From: JALORV01 sp044225415
GTDB lineage: Bacteria; Pseudomonadota; Gammaproteobacteria; Burkholderiales; Burkholderiaceae_F
Reading direction: 5' to 3'
DNA length: 9,643 nucleotides
Assembly: GCA_044225415.1 (NCBI GenBank)
Contig: JBGAIO010000099.1
Location: forward strand, 1 to 9,643
Shown here one piece after another: positions 1 through 7,532 of this stretch (the stretch's first letter is position 1; every line of letters begins with the position of its first letter). The notes under the pieces were generated by a model. The model was not told the DNA's origin and ran no database searches. It worked only from the letters and a program-made list of their open reading frames with translations. A program made the position numbers and the translations under genes.

Positions 1-1
1 G

Positions 2-2863
2 CTGGCGCTGCATTCGACGCGCGCCGACGCGGGCGCGGCCGACCTTCAACGCGTGGCGCACGAACTGGAGATCGAACTGAAGCGCGTGCCCGGCACACGC
101 GAAGTCAGCACGCTGGGCGGCCCGGACAGCGTCGTGCGCGTGACGCTGGATCCGGAACGCATGAGTGCGCATCACGTCACCGTGGCCGACATCGAGCGCG
201 CGCTGCGCGCTGCCAGCCAATCCACCCCGGCCGGCGCGCTGACGACCGGCAACCGCACCGTGGAAGTCCGTGCCGGCCAGTTCCTGCGCAATGCATCCGA
301 GGTCGCGCAACTGGTGGTGGGACTGTCCGGCAGCGCCGGCGAACGACGGCCGGTCCTGCTCGGCGACGTGGCCGACGTGCGGGCGGGCGCCGATACGCCG
401 GAACGCTACGTCTGGCACGGCGCGCCAGCTCAGCACGGCGCGGCGCGCACCTTCGACGAATATCCGGCCGTGACGCTGCAGCTGTCGAAACAGCCCGGCG
501 CCAACGCGGCCACCGTCGCGCAGGCCGCGCTGCAGCGGACCCGGCAGCTCGAAGGCCAGCTGATCCCCGCCGACGTGGTAGTCACCGAAACGCGCAACTA
601 CGGCACCACCGCCGACGACAAGGCGCAGCAGCTGATCCGCAAGCTCGTCTTCGCGACGCTGTCGGTCATCGCGCTGGTGTGGGCGGCGCTGGGACGTCGC
701 GAGGCCGTCATCGTGGGCGCCGCCGTGGTGCTGACGCTGGCCGCGACACTGTTCGCATCGTGGGCGTGGGGCTTCACGCTGAACCGCGTGTCGCTCTTCG
801 CGCTGATCTTCTCGATCGGGATCCTCGTCGATGACGCGATCGTCGTGGTCGAGAACATCCATCGGCGCGCAGGGCTGGACCATCAGCCGCTCGCCCAGGT
901 CATCCCGCATGCGGTAGACGAAATCGGCGGCCCGACGATCCTCGCCACCTTCACCGTCATCGCCGCACTGCTGCCGATGGCCTTCGTGTCGGGCCTGATG
1001 GGGCCCTACATGGCGCCCATCCCCATCAACGCGTCGATGGGCATGCTGCTGTCGCTGGGGATCGCGCTGGCCATCACGCCGTGGATGGCGTTGCGCCTGC
1101 TGCCGCGCCACGCCCACGCAACGCCCGGCAGCAGCGACCGCGTGGCCGCGCGGCTGGCGGCACTCCTCACACGCCTGATGCGCCCGTTCCTGCGCGGGGA
1201 TGCGGGTCGTGGCGCGCGCCGTCGGCTGGCACTCGGCATCGCCGCCGCGATTGCGCTGGCCATTGCACTGGTGCCGCTGAAGCTCGTGGTCATGAAGATG
1301 CTCCCCTTCGACAACAAGTCGGAATTCCAGGTGGTCGTGGACATGCCCACCGGCACGCCGGTCGAGGCCACGGCCGCGCTGCTGCGCGAACTGGCGACCG
1401 CGGTCGCGCAGGTACCGGAGGTCAGCGACTACCAGGCCTACGCAGGACTGGCCGCACCCATCAACTTCAACGGGCTGGTGCGCCAGTACTACCTGCGCAG
1501 CGGCGGCGAGGTGGGCGACCTGCAGGTCAATCTGGTCGATCGCCACCAGCGCAGCCGCAAGAGCCACGAGATCGCGCAGTCTGTGCGTCCGGCGCTCGAG
1601 GCCATCGCACGCCGCCATGGGGCGGACCTGAAGGTGGTCGAGGTGCCGCCGGGACCGCCGGTCCTGTCGCCCATCGTCGCCGAACTCTACGGTCCCGACG
1701 CCGATGCAGCGATGCAGCTGGCCGCACAGGTGCGCAGGCTTTTCGAATCGACGCCCGACGTCACGGCCGTGGACAGTTCCGTGCAGGACGCGGCCGAACG
1801 CATCGAGCTGCGCGTCGACGTCGCGAAGGCGCAGCACTACGGCATCGCGCCGGCCGACGTCGCGCACACCGCGAGCCTTGGCCTGGCCGCCGGCGACGTG
1901 GTGCCGCTGCACGACGGCGCCAGCAAGTACGCCGTGCCCGTGCGCGTGGGGCTGGACGACGCGCAGCGGGGATCGCTGGATGCGCTGTACAAACTGCGCG
2001 TGCGCGGCAACGAGACAGTGCGCGACGCGGCGACCGGCCTTCCCTACGAGATCGCACTCGCCGAACTGCTGCAGCCGGTCACGCTGCAGCGCGAACCGGT
2101 CTACTACCGCAAGGACCTGCAGCCGGTCGCCTACGTGACCGGCGACGTCGCCGGCGGGCGCGGCCACGCCGACTCGCCGCTGTACGGCATGTTCGCGCTG
2201 CGCACCGGTCTCGCGCAGTTGCAGGCGCCCGGCGGGCTGCCGCTGGCGGAGCACTGGATCTCCGCCCCGGCCGACCGCTACAGCAGCTTTGCGCTCAAAT
2301 GGGACGGCGAATGGCAGATCACCTACGAGACCTTCCGCGACATGGGCATCGCCTACGGTGTGGGGCTGGTGCTGATCTACCTGCTGGTGGTCGCGCAGTT
2401 CCGTTCCTACTCAACGCCGCTGGTGATCATGGCGCCCATCCCGTTGACCATCGTCGGCGTGCTGCCCGGCCACGCACTGCTGGGCGCGCAGTTCACCGCG
2501 ACGTCGATGATCGGCATGATCGCGCTGGCCGGCATCATCGTGCGCAACTCGATACTGCTGGTCGACTCCATCAATCAACGTCTGGCCGCCGGTCAGGACT
2601 TCGAACAGGCGACCATCGACGCCGCCACGGCGCGCGCGCGACCGATCCTGCTGACGGCGGTCGCCGCTATGCTGGGCGCGTTCTTCATACTCGACGACCC
2701 GATCTTCAATGGCCTGGCGATCTCGCTGCTGGCCGGCGTGCTCGTGTCGACGCTGCTGACGCTGCTGCTGATTCCGGTCCTCTACTACGCGTTCCACTAC
2801 CGGACGGTCGCCACTACCGCGCCCGACGGAGATGCCGCCGTGCCGGCCCACCAACCCGCCTGA
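2..2863 (+). CDS. RND-family efflux permease, 5' end cut by window edge
   Basis: Inner-membrane, proton-driven permease of the AcrB/ACR_tran superfamily, which works with a periplasmic adaptor and an outer-membrane channel (neither in view). The frame is open to the window edge, so the GTG at 53 is an internal Val and not the start. Compared with AcrB, TM1 and somewhat over 100 N-terminal residues are missing. Visible order: the end of the first periplasmic porter loop; TM2-TM6 (about nt 640-1110); TM7 (about 1220-1300); the second large periplasmic loop; TM8-TM12 (about 2340-2800). TM4 carries GILVDDAIVVVENIHRR, and its Asp pair (nt 830-835) matches the AcrB proton-relay aspartates. In TM10 the AcrB relay Lys is replaced by Arg (GIIVRNSILLVD, Arg codon 2543-2545). 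The stop is followed within 7 nt by the DUF2892 gene, so the two are almost certainly cotranscribed. Substrate cannot be read from sequence. Family call is very secure. Confidence 0.95.
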   Translation: MALHSTRADAGAADLQRVAHELEIELKRVPGTREVSTLGGPDSVVRVTLDPERMSAHHVTVADIERALRAASQSTPAGALTTGNRTVEVRAGQFLRNASEVAQLVVGLSGSAGERRPVLLGDVADVRAGADTPERYVWHGAPAQHGAARTFDEYPAVTLQLSKQPGANAATVAQAALQRTRQLEGQLIPADVVVTETRNYGTTADDKAQQLIRKLVFATLSVIALVWAALGRREAVIVGAAVVLTLAATLFASWAWGFTLNRVSLFALIFSIGILVDDAIVVVENIHRRAGLDHQPLAQVIPHAVDEIGGPTILATFTVIAALLPMAFVSGLMGPYMAPIPINASMGMLLSLGIALAITPWMALRLLPRHAHATPGSSDRVAARLAALLTRLMRPFLRGDAGRGARRRLALGIAAAIALAIALVPLKLVVMKMLPFDNKSEFQVVVDMPTGTPVEATAALLRELATAVAQVPEVSDYQAYAGLAAPINFNGLVRQYYLRSGGEVGDLQVNLVDRHQRSRKSHEIAQSVRPALEAIARRHGADLKVVEVPPGPPVLSPIVAELYGPDADAAMQLAAQVRRLFESTPDVTAVDSSVQDAAERIELRVDVAKAQHYGIAPADVAHTASLGLAAGDVVPLHDGASKYAVPVRVGLDDAQRGSLDALYKLRVRGNETVRDAATGLPYEIALAELLQPVTLQREPVYYRKDLQPVAYVTGDVAGGRGHADSPLYGMFALRTGLAQLQAPGGLPLAEHWISAPADRYSSFALKWDGEWQITYETFRDMGIAYGVGLVLIYLLVVAQFRSYSTPLVIMAPIPLTIVGVLPGHALLGAQFTATSMIGMIALAGIIVRNSILLVDSINQRLAAGQDFEQATIDAATARARPILLTAVAAMLGAFFILDDPIFNGLAISLLAGVLVSTLLTLLLIPVLYYAFHYRTVATTAPDGDAAVPAHQPA

Positions 2864-2870
2864 GGAAATC

Positions 2871-3101
2871 ATGACCATCGATCGCGTCATCCACGTCTTT
2901 GCGGGCAGCGTCGTGCTGCTTTCGCTGCTGCTGGGCGTCAGCACGAGCCCGTTGTACGCCTCGCCCTGGTGGCTCGCCGTCACCGCCTTCGTCGGCGCCA
3001 ATCTGTTCCAATACGGTCTGACCCGCTTCTGCCCGCTGGGCTGGGTGCGGAAGCGGATGGGAGTACCGGAGACCCGCCATGCCGACCGCCAAGGCGCCTA
3101 G
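2871..3101 (+). CDS. DUF2892 (YgaP-like transmembrane domain) small membrane protein
   Basis: A 76-residue inner-membrane protein. It has two hydrophobic helices (about residues 7-23 and 33-50) followed by the motif TRFCPLGWVRKRMG (Cys54), typical of DUF2892 proteins. The same domain forms the membrane anchor of the rhodanese YgaP, but no rhodanese domain is present here. The ATG at 2871 is preceded by GAGGA (2862-2866), which overlaps the stop codon of the RND gene, so translation is probably coupled. An in-frame ATG at 2832 would overlap the RND gene and has no better ribosome site. The 3' end overlaps the CsoR-like gene by 23 nt. DUF2892 has no firm biochemical role. Its place between an efflux permease and a thiol/metal-sensor-type regulator suggests a role tied to that stress response (inference). 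Confidence 0.85.
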   Translation: MTIDRVIHVFAGSVVLLSLLLGVSTSPLYASPWWLAVTAFVGANLFQYGLTRFCPLGWVRKRMGVPETRHADRQGA

Positions 3102-3408
3102 AAAGTCGACCACACCGGCCGCGCCGCGGCTCAACGCGGTGGCCCACGCTGCGGCCCGCGCCCGCAACGACCTCGTGCTTCGACTGAAGCGCGTCGAAGG
3201 CCAGCTGCGCGGCGTGCAGCGGATGATCGAAAGCGGCGAGGACTGCGAGGCCGTCGCCCAGCAACTCGCGGCGAGCCGCAAGGCGCTGGACAAGGCATTC
3301 TTCGAACTGCTGGCGTGCGCGATCGAGCACCCCGAGTTCACGGCCACCGGGGAACCGCGCGACCAGCGCATCCAGCGCATGGCGCGGGTGCTGGCGAAGC
3401 TGGGCTGA
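3079..3408 (+). CDS. CsoR/RcnR-family (DUF156) transcriptional regulator with altered ligand set
   Basis: A 109-residue all-helical DNA-binding regulator of the CsoR/RcnR/FrmR family. Members are tetramers that release DNA when a metal, formaldehyde or reactive sulfur species acts on conserved Cys/His residues. The core motif is RLKRVEGQLRGVQRMIESGE (residues 35-54), followed by Cys56. Ungapped alignment to M. tuberculosis CsoR (Cys36, His61, Cys65) places Cys56 at the first ligand but Ala81 and Pro85 at the other two. The nearby thiol and imidazole are Cys80 and His84. A basic, low-complexity N-terminal extension (residues 1-28) precedes the domain. The ATG has GGAGA at 3068-3072 with 6 nt spacing and lies inside the DUF2892 gene, so this is the last gene of the efflux operon. 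The likely job is operon autorepression (inference); the inducer is unknown. An antisense or spurious ORF is excluded by the strong family match. Confidence 0.88.
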   Translation: MPTAKAPRKSTTPAAPRLNAVAHAAARARNDLVLRLKRVEGQLRGVQRMIESGEDCEAVAQQLAASRKALDKAFFELLACAIEHPEFTATGEPRDQRIQRMARVLAKLG

Positions 3409-3424
3409 CGGCGCAGGCCGGCGG

Positions 3425-3443
3425 CCCGACCGTCATGGTCGGG
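3425..3443. terminator. Hairpin between convergent genes, possible bidirectional terminator
   Basis: CCCGACC (3425-3431) and GGTCGGG (3437-3443) form a perfect 7-bp GC-rich stem with a 5-nt loop. It lies between the convergent CsoR-like gene (stop 3406-3408) and the LysR gene, whose stop (3433-3435) falls in the loop. There is no T-tract on either side, so intrinsic termination is uncertain. Confidence 0.4.
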
Positions 3444-4323
3444 AACGCGGTCCCCGCGCCGTCCGCAGGTCGCGCGCGATCTGCAGGAACGCGCGCACCA
3501 GCCGCGCGTCGCGCCGTTCCTTCAGGCAGACCACGTGCGCGTGCGTGTGAATGGCCAGGTCGCGGATGCGCACCGGACGCAGGTCCTCGTGCGGCACGTA
3601 TTCGGCTTCCGACACGACGCCGATGCCCACGTTCATGATCACCGCTTCGCGGATCGCCTCGCGGCTGCCGATCTCCATCACCACGCGTGGCACGACGCCC
3701 GCACGCGCCAGCGCGTCGTCCACCGCCTTGCGCGTGGTCGATCCCTGCTCGCGCAGGATCATGCCCTCTCCCTGCAGTTCCGCAGCACGAATGGAACGGC
3801 GCCGGCCGAAGCGGTGCTCGCGGTGCACGAACACCAGCACCGGATGCCGGCTGTACGGCATCGACTGGAAGCGCGCATCGTCGGTGTACTGCGCCAGCAC
3901 CGCGACGTCGGTGCGGTAGTCGAGCAGATCGGCCAGCACCGCGGCGGAGTTGCCCAGCCGCGTCGCGATCTGGATGCCCGGATAGCGCTGGTTGAAGCGC
4001 GCCAGCATCTCCGTCACGTGGAATGGCCCCACCGCACCGACGTGCAGTGCGCCGGTGCGCAGTTCGCCGGCGTCGGCCAGCAGGTTCACCGCTTCGGCCT
4101 CGAGCGCGAAGATGCGCTGCGCCACCTCGTAGAGCTGCTCGCCGATGGTGGTCAGCCGCACGCTGCGGCCGCGCCGGTGGAACAGGTCGGCGCCATAGCT
4201 TTCCTCGAGGAAGCGCACCTGCGTGGTCACCGTGGGCTGGCTGATATGCAGCAACCGCGCGCCGCCGGTGAAACCGCCGGCCCGCGCCACCGCATGGAAC
4301 GATCGCAGCTGCGTCAGTCGCAC
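3433..4323 (-). CDS. LysR-type transcriptional regulator, phosphonate-associated subfamily-like
   Basis: A LysR-type regulator of 296 residues from the GTG at 4323. An N-terminal winged helix-turn-helix (LTQLRSFHAVARAGGFTG, then ISQPTVTTQVRFLEE) is followed by a linker helix and a periplasmic-binding-like effector domain (from about residue 75; GALHVGAVGPFHV, MILREQGSTTRKAVDDAL, MEIGSREAIREAV). The effector domain closely resembles, from memory, the regulator family annotated as aminoethylphosphonate-catabolism-associated (TIGR03339 type). Start choice: GAGGAG (4338-4333) sits 9 nt upstream of the GTG but directly abuts the ATG at 4332, so the GTG is favoured. The in-frame codon at 4416 would run through the putative promoter. 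It diverges from the alcohol dehydrogenase/TRAP operon and most likely controls it in response to the transported compound or a metabolite (inference). Family is secure; the phosphonate link is moderate. Confidence 0.9.
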   Translation of the reverse strand: MRLTQLRSFHAVARAGGFTGGARLLHISQPTVTTQVRFLEESYGADLFHRRGRSVRLTTIGEQLYEVAQRIFALEAEAVNLLADAGELRTGALHVGAVGPFHVTEMLARFNQRYPGIQIATRLGNSAAVLADLLDYRTDVAVLAQYTDDARFQSMPYSRHPVLVFVHREHRFGRRRSIRAAELQGEGMILREQGSTTRKAVDDALARAGVVPRVVMEIGSREAIREAVIMNVGIGVVSEAEYVPHEDLRPVRIRDLAIHTHAHVVCLKERRDARLVRAFLQIARDLRTARGPRSRP

Positions 4324-4387
4324 GGGTCTCATCTCCTCGAATTTCGACCGGATGTCGATCGGATACCGCACCGGCCGGGACGGAATG

Positions 4388-4416
4388 AGCATAGCTTTTC
4401 TGAATACAAAGGCCAA
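4388..4416 (-). promoter_or_regulatory. Candidate promoter of the LysR gene
   Basis: On the minus strand, TTGGCC (4416-4411) and TATGCT (4393-4388) are separated by 17 nt. Each matches 4 of 6 positions of the sigma-70 consensus. They lie in an AT-rich patch, with an expected transcript start about 55-60 nt ahead of the GTG at 4323. A half-site AATAC (4403-4407) falls inside the spacer, which would fit autorepression. Assigned by eye. Confidence 0.35.
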
Positions 4417-4423
4417 AACAAAA

Positions 4424-4438
4424 GTATTTGATCAATAC
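4424..4438. promoter_or_regulatory. 15-bp dyad, probable LysR-type operator (T-N11-A)
   Basis: GTATT-TGATC-AATAC is a perfect inverted repeat with 5-bp arms and a 5-bp centre, and it contains the T-N11-A core typical of LysR-type binding sites. A further AATAC half-site lies at 4403-4407, exactly 31 bp before the AATAC at 4434-4438, about three helical turns away. It lies in the divergent intergenic region between the LysR gene and the dehydrogenase. A very weak -10-like CATAGA (4477-4482) would put the dyad near -58 of the forward operon, a usual position for activation by this family. The forward promoter itself is not convincing. Confidence 0.5.
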
Positions 4439-4503
4439 GGGCGCGCGCGCCGAGACTTCGCCACCGGCCACGCAGCCATAGAGCCGGATCGGGAGACAGC
4501 CAC

Positions 4504-5604
4504 GTGTACCGGTATCACAACCCGGTCGCCATCCGCATCGGCAGCGGCGCGCTGAGCGAGCTGCCGGCGACGCTGGCAGGACGCCGCGCCGTGCTGGTCA
4601 CCTTTCCGGAGGCCGCAGGCCTGGGCCTCGTCGAGCGCGTGCGCGGCATCGTCGGCGACGCGCTGCTGGGCGTCGAAGACCGCATCGAGCCCAATCCCGA
4701 CGTGAGCTACCTGGCGCCGATGTACCTGCGCTTCTGGCGCGACTACGCGGACTGCGAGGCCATCGTCGCAGTCGGCGGCGGCAGCGCCATCGACACGGCC
4801 AAGGCATTGATGGTCGGCACCGCCAGCGGCGGTTTCGACGAGCTGATCACGCTGCTCACCGCGGGGCAGCCCTTCACGCCGGCGCGTGTCCGCGCACTGA
4901 TCGCGGTGCCGACCACGGCGGGCACCGGCAGCGAAGTCACGCCCTGGGCCACCCTCTGGGATCGCGCCGCGGGCCGCAAGCATTCGCTGCATCTGCACGA
5001 GACCTGGCCGGAGGCCGCGATCGTCGATCCGGACTTGATGCTGACGCTGCCGCGCGCGGTCACGCTGCAAAGCGCCCTGGATGCGCTGTCGCACGCGCTC
5101 GAGTCGGTCTGGAATGTCAATGCGAACCCGGTCTCCGACATCTTCGCGGTGGCCGCGGCCCGTGAAGTGATGGCCACGTTGCCCGATTTGCTGGATCAGC
5201 CCGGCAGCGGTCCGCTGCGCCAGCGCATGGCGGTGGCGGCGCTGCAGGCGGGACTGGCCTTCTCCAACACCAAGACCGCGCTCGCGCACTCCATCTCCTA
5301 CGAGATGACCCTGCGCTTCGGCCTGCCGCACGGCATCGCCTGCTCGTTCACGCTGCCGATGGTGCTGCAGCGCGCGGTCGGCGCCGACGCCGGTCGCGAT
5401 GCGGTGCTGGCGCGCATCTTCGACGGCGACCTTGCCGGCGCGCCGGCGCGACTGGAGGCCTTCCTGCGGCGCGTCGGCGTCGCCACGGACTTCGCGCACT
5501 ACGGCGTCGATGCGAACGACGCGCAGCAGATGATCGCCAAGATCATCGCCAACGCGCTGGGCGGCGTCCGCGGCCGCAACTTCATCGGAGTGCAGGCATC
5601 GTGA
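4504..5604 (+). CDS. Iron-containing (group III) alcohol dehydrogenase, phosphonate-associated type-like
   Basis: A 366-residue NAD(P)-dependent oxidoreductase of the Fe-ADH family, presumably cytoplasmic, interconverting an alcohol and an aldehyde. The N-terminal nucleotide-binding half has VGGGSAIDTAK (about residues 90-100) and PTTAGTGSEVT (136-146). The C-terminal helical half carries the full set of metal ligands: Asp193 and His197 in DALSHALE, His262 in ALAHSISY and His276 in LPHGIACS. Length is normal. The sequence pattern (SLWNVNANPVS-like block, SNTKTALAHS, C-terminal GVRGRNFIG) resembles from memory the phosphonate-metabolism-associated Fe-ADH family (TIGR03405 type, phosphonoacetaldehyde reductase-like). 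Start is GTG with GGGAG at 4491-4495, 8 nt upstream. The stop overlaps the next gene's GTG (GTGA), so it is coupled to the TRAP genes and its substrate or product is likely the transported compound. Substrate is not proven; another short-chain alcohol/aldehyde is possible. Confidence 0.9.
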   Translation: MYRYHNPVAIRIGSGALSELPATLAGRRAVLVTFPEAAGLGLVERVRGIVGDALLGVEDRIEPNPDVSYLAPMYLRFWRDYADCEAIVAVGGGSAIDTAKALMVGTASGGFDELITLLTAGQPFTPARVRALIAVPTTAGTGSEVTPWATLWDRAAGRKHSLHLHETWPEAAIVDPDLMLTLPRAVTLQSALDALSHALESVWNVNANPVSDIFAVAAAREVMATLPDLLDQPGSGPLRQRMAVAALQAGLAFSNTKTALAHSISYEMTLRFGLPHGIACSFTLPMVLQRAVGADAGRDAVLARIFDGDLAGAPARLEAFLRRVGVATDFAHYGVDANDAQQMIAKIIANALGGVRGRNFIGVQAS

Positions 5605-6146
5605 CCACTGGAACCATCGATCGCATCACCGACGTCATCGACGGCATCAGCATCTGGAGCGGCAAGATCGTGTCCTGGCTGATCGTGCCGATGTTCCTCG
5701 TGCTGTTCTACGAAGTGGCGGCACGCAAGTTCTTCCAACCGACGGTCTGGGCGGTGGACATCGCCACCATGTGCTACGGCACGCACTTCTTCCTGGCCGC
5801 TGCGTGGACGCTGCAGCAGCAGAAGCACATCCGCACCGACTTCTTCTCCAAGAACTGGTCGCTGCGCACGCAACTCGTCATGGACATCGTGCAGTACCTG
5901 GCGTTCTTCCTGCCGGGCATGCTGATGCTCACGTACTTCAGCTGGCAGTTCGCGGCCGAGTCCTGGGAACTGAGGGAAGCGCTGATGACGACCTGGAGGC
6001 CACCGGCCTATTGGTACAAGACGGTGATTCCGCTGGCCTCCGCGCTGATCCTGCTGCAGGGCCTGGCCGAAACGCTGAAGTGCTTCAAGTCGCTGCGCAC
6101 GGGCGTCGACTATCGCATCGCGGGAGAACCCAGTGAACTGGTCTGA
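5601..6146 (+). CDS. TRAP transporter small membrane subunit (DctQ-type)
   Basis: A 181-residue inner-membrane protein with four predicted helices (about residues 22-42, 55-75, 93-114 and 138-158), the usual size and topology of the small subunit of tripartite ATP-independent periplasmic transporters. The segment VLFYEVAARKFFQPTVWAVD at the end of TM1 is typical of the family and fits the COG4665-type (mannitol/chloroaromatic) branch. It pairs with the large subunit encoded next. Translation starts at GTG 5601, overlapping the dehydrogenase stop by 4 nt (GTGA), an arrangement that implies translational coupling. The gap to the large-subunit gene is 27 nt. Subunit identity is secure from both sequence and gene order. 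Confidence 0.92.
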   Translation: MTTGTIDRITDVIDGISIWSGKIVSWLIVPMFLVLFYEVAARKFFQPTVWAVDIATMCYGTHFFLAAAWTLQQQKHIRTDFFSKNWSLRTQLVMDIVQYLAFFLPGMLMLTYFSWQFAAESWELREALMTTWRPPAYWYKTVIPLASALILLQGLAETLKCFKSLRTGVDYRIAGEPSELV

Positions 6147-6173
6147 GCCCCTCTGCACCGATGGAGCCTTGCG

Positions 6174-7496
6174 ATGAGCAACGAAGTGCTCGGGCTGGTA
6201 CTGCTGGCCCTGATGTTCGTCGTCATCCTCGGCGGCTTTCCGATTTCGTTCACGCTGATCCTGCTGGGCACGGTGTTCGGCTACATCGGCCTGGGCGAAC
6301 GCGTGTTCTACCTGATGACGTACCAGGTGTTCGGCACCATGATGGACACGGTGCTCGCGGCCGTGGCGATGTTCACCTTCATGGGCTACGTGCTGGAGAA
6401 GGCGGGCCTGATGAACCGGCTGTTCCGCGCGGTACAGCTGCTGTTCGGACGCGTGCACGGATCGCTGTATCTCGCGACCATCTTCACGGCCACGCTGTTC
6501 GCGGCGGCCACCGGCATCGTCGGCGCATCGGTCACCATCATCGCGCTGATGGCCGCGCCGGTGATGATGCGCTCCGGCTACGACGTGAAGCTGTCGGCCG
6601 GCACCATCTGCGCGGGCGGCACGCTCGGCATCCTGATTCCGCCCAGCGTGATGCTGGTGGTCATGGGACCGGTGATGCAGGTGTCGGCCGCGCGGCTGTA
6701 CGCCGGCGCGCTGCTGCCCGGCCTGCTGCTGGCCGGCCTGTACCTCGTGTACACGCTGGGCCGCGTGTGGATGAATCCGAAGCTGGGGCCGCCGCTGCCG
6801 CCGGAGGAGCGCAACGTGCCCGCATCGAAGATCATCGGCGAACTGGTGTACGGCTTGGTGCCGCCCGTGGTGCTGATCGTTGCGACGCTGGGCACCATCG
6901 TCAGCGGCTGGGCCACGCCCACCGAGGGCGCGGCCATCGGCTGCATCGGCGCGCTGGGGGTGACCGCGGCGCACGGCCGGCTGACCTGGCCGATCTTCAA
7001 GGATGCGGTCTATCGCACGGCCATCACCACCAGCATGGTGATGGTGCTGCTGGCGGCGTCGACCTTCCTGGGCTCCGTGTTCTCCGCGCTGGGCACGCCC
7101 GCCTACATCGCCGAGACCATGGTCGCGTGGCAGATCCCGCCGACGATGGTGATTCTCGCGATCCTGGTGCTGTGCTTCATCCTCGGCTGGCCGCTGGAGT
7201 GGGTGCCGATCGTCGTCATCATCGTTCCGATCTTCCTGCCGATCCTCACTGCGCTGAAGGTCGACATGGTGTGGTTCTCGATCCTGCTTGCCGTCACGCT
7301 GCAGACCTGCTGGCTGTCGCCGCCGGTGGCGCTGTCGGCGTACTACCTGAAGGGGATCATGCCCCGGTGGGACCTCGCGGACATCTACAAAGGGATGATG
7401 CCCTTCATGGCGCTGCAGTGGATCGCCGTGCTGATCCTGTACTTCTTCCCGCAGATCGTCCTCGTGCTGCCCAACATGGTGTTCGGTGCGAGGTAG
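6174..7496 (+). CDS. TRAP transporter large membrane subunit (DctM-type)
   Basis: A 440-residue polytopic inner-membrane protein with about 12 hydrophobic helices. It is the sodium-coupled translocation subunit of a TRAP transporter. The hallmark repeat motif GTLGILIPPSVMLVV (about residues 145-159), the preceding GASVTIIALMAAP helix and the C-terminal copy WLSPPVALSAYYLKG (about residues 380-394) all match the DctM family. Length is normal. The ATG at 6174 has GGAG at 6163-6166 with 7 nt spacing. The binding-protein gene follows 36 nt downstream on the same strand. The protein is most like the COG4664 branch, often labelled mannitol/chloroaromatic; that label is a name and does not establish a substrate. 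The frame is intact, with no sign of truncation. Confidence 0.95.
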   Translation: MSNEVLGLVLLALMFVVILGGFPISFTLILLGTVFGYIGLGERVFYLMTYQVFGTMMDTVLAAVAMFTFMGYVLEKAGLMNRLFRAVQLLFGRVHGSLYLATIFTATLFAAATGIVGASVTIIALMAAPVMMRSGYDVKLSAGTICAGGTLGILIPPSVMLVVMGPVMQVSAARLYAGALLPGLLLAGLYLVYTLGRVWMNPKLGPPLPPEERNVPASKIIGELVYGLVPPVVLIVATLGTIVSGWATPTEGAAIGCIGALGVTAAHGRLTWPIFKDAVYRTAITTSMVMVLLAASTFLGSVFSALGTPAYIAETMVAWQIPPTMVILAILVLCFILGWPLEWVPIVVIIVPIFLPILTALKVDMVWFSILLAVTLQTCWLSPPVALSAYYLKGIMPRWDLADIYKGMMPFMALQWIAVLILYFFPQIVLVLPNMVFGAR

Positions 7497-7532
7497 TTGG
7501 TGCGCTGTCAAACCCAGAACGAGGAGACAAGC

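Noticed and set aside
1081..2874. 597-residue plus-strand frame within the RND gene
   Set aside because: An Arg-rich, low-complexity alternate frame of the permease coding sequence with no recognisable domain.
3535..4431. 298-residue plus-strand frame opposite the LysR gene
   Set aside because: A His/Arg-rich antisense shadow of a secure LysR-type gene.
4439..4451. Alternating GC run after the LysR dyad (possible Z-DNA)
   Set aside because: Only about a dozen bases in a genome this GC-rich; no independent sign of function.
4451..4482. Forward promoter for the dehydrogenase/TRAP operon
   Set aside because: The only -10-like string (CATAGA, 4477-4482) has no acceptable -35. Activator dependence could explain this, but the site is too weak to list.
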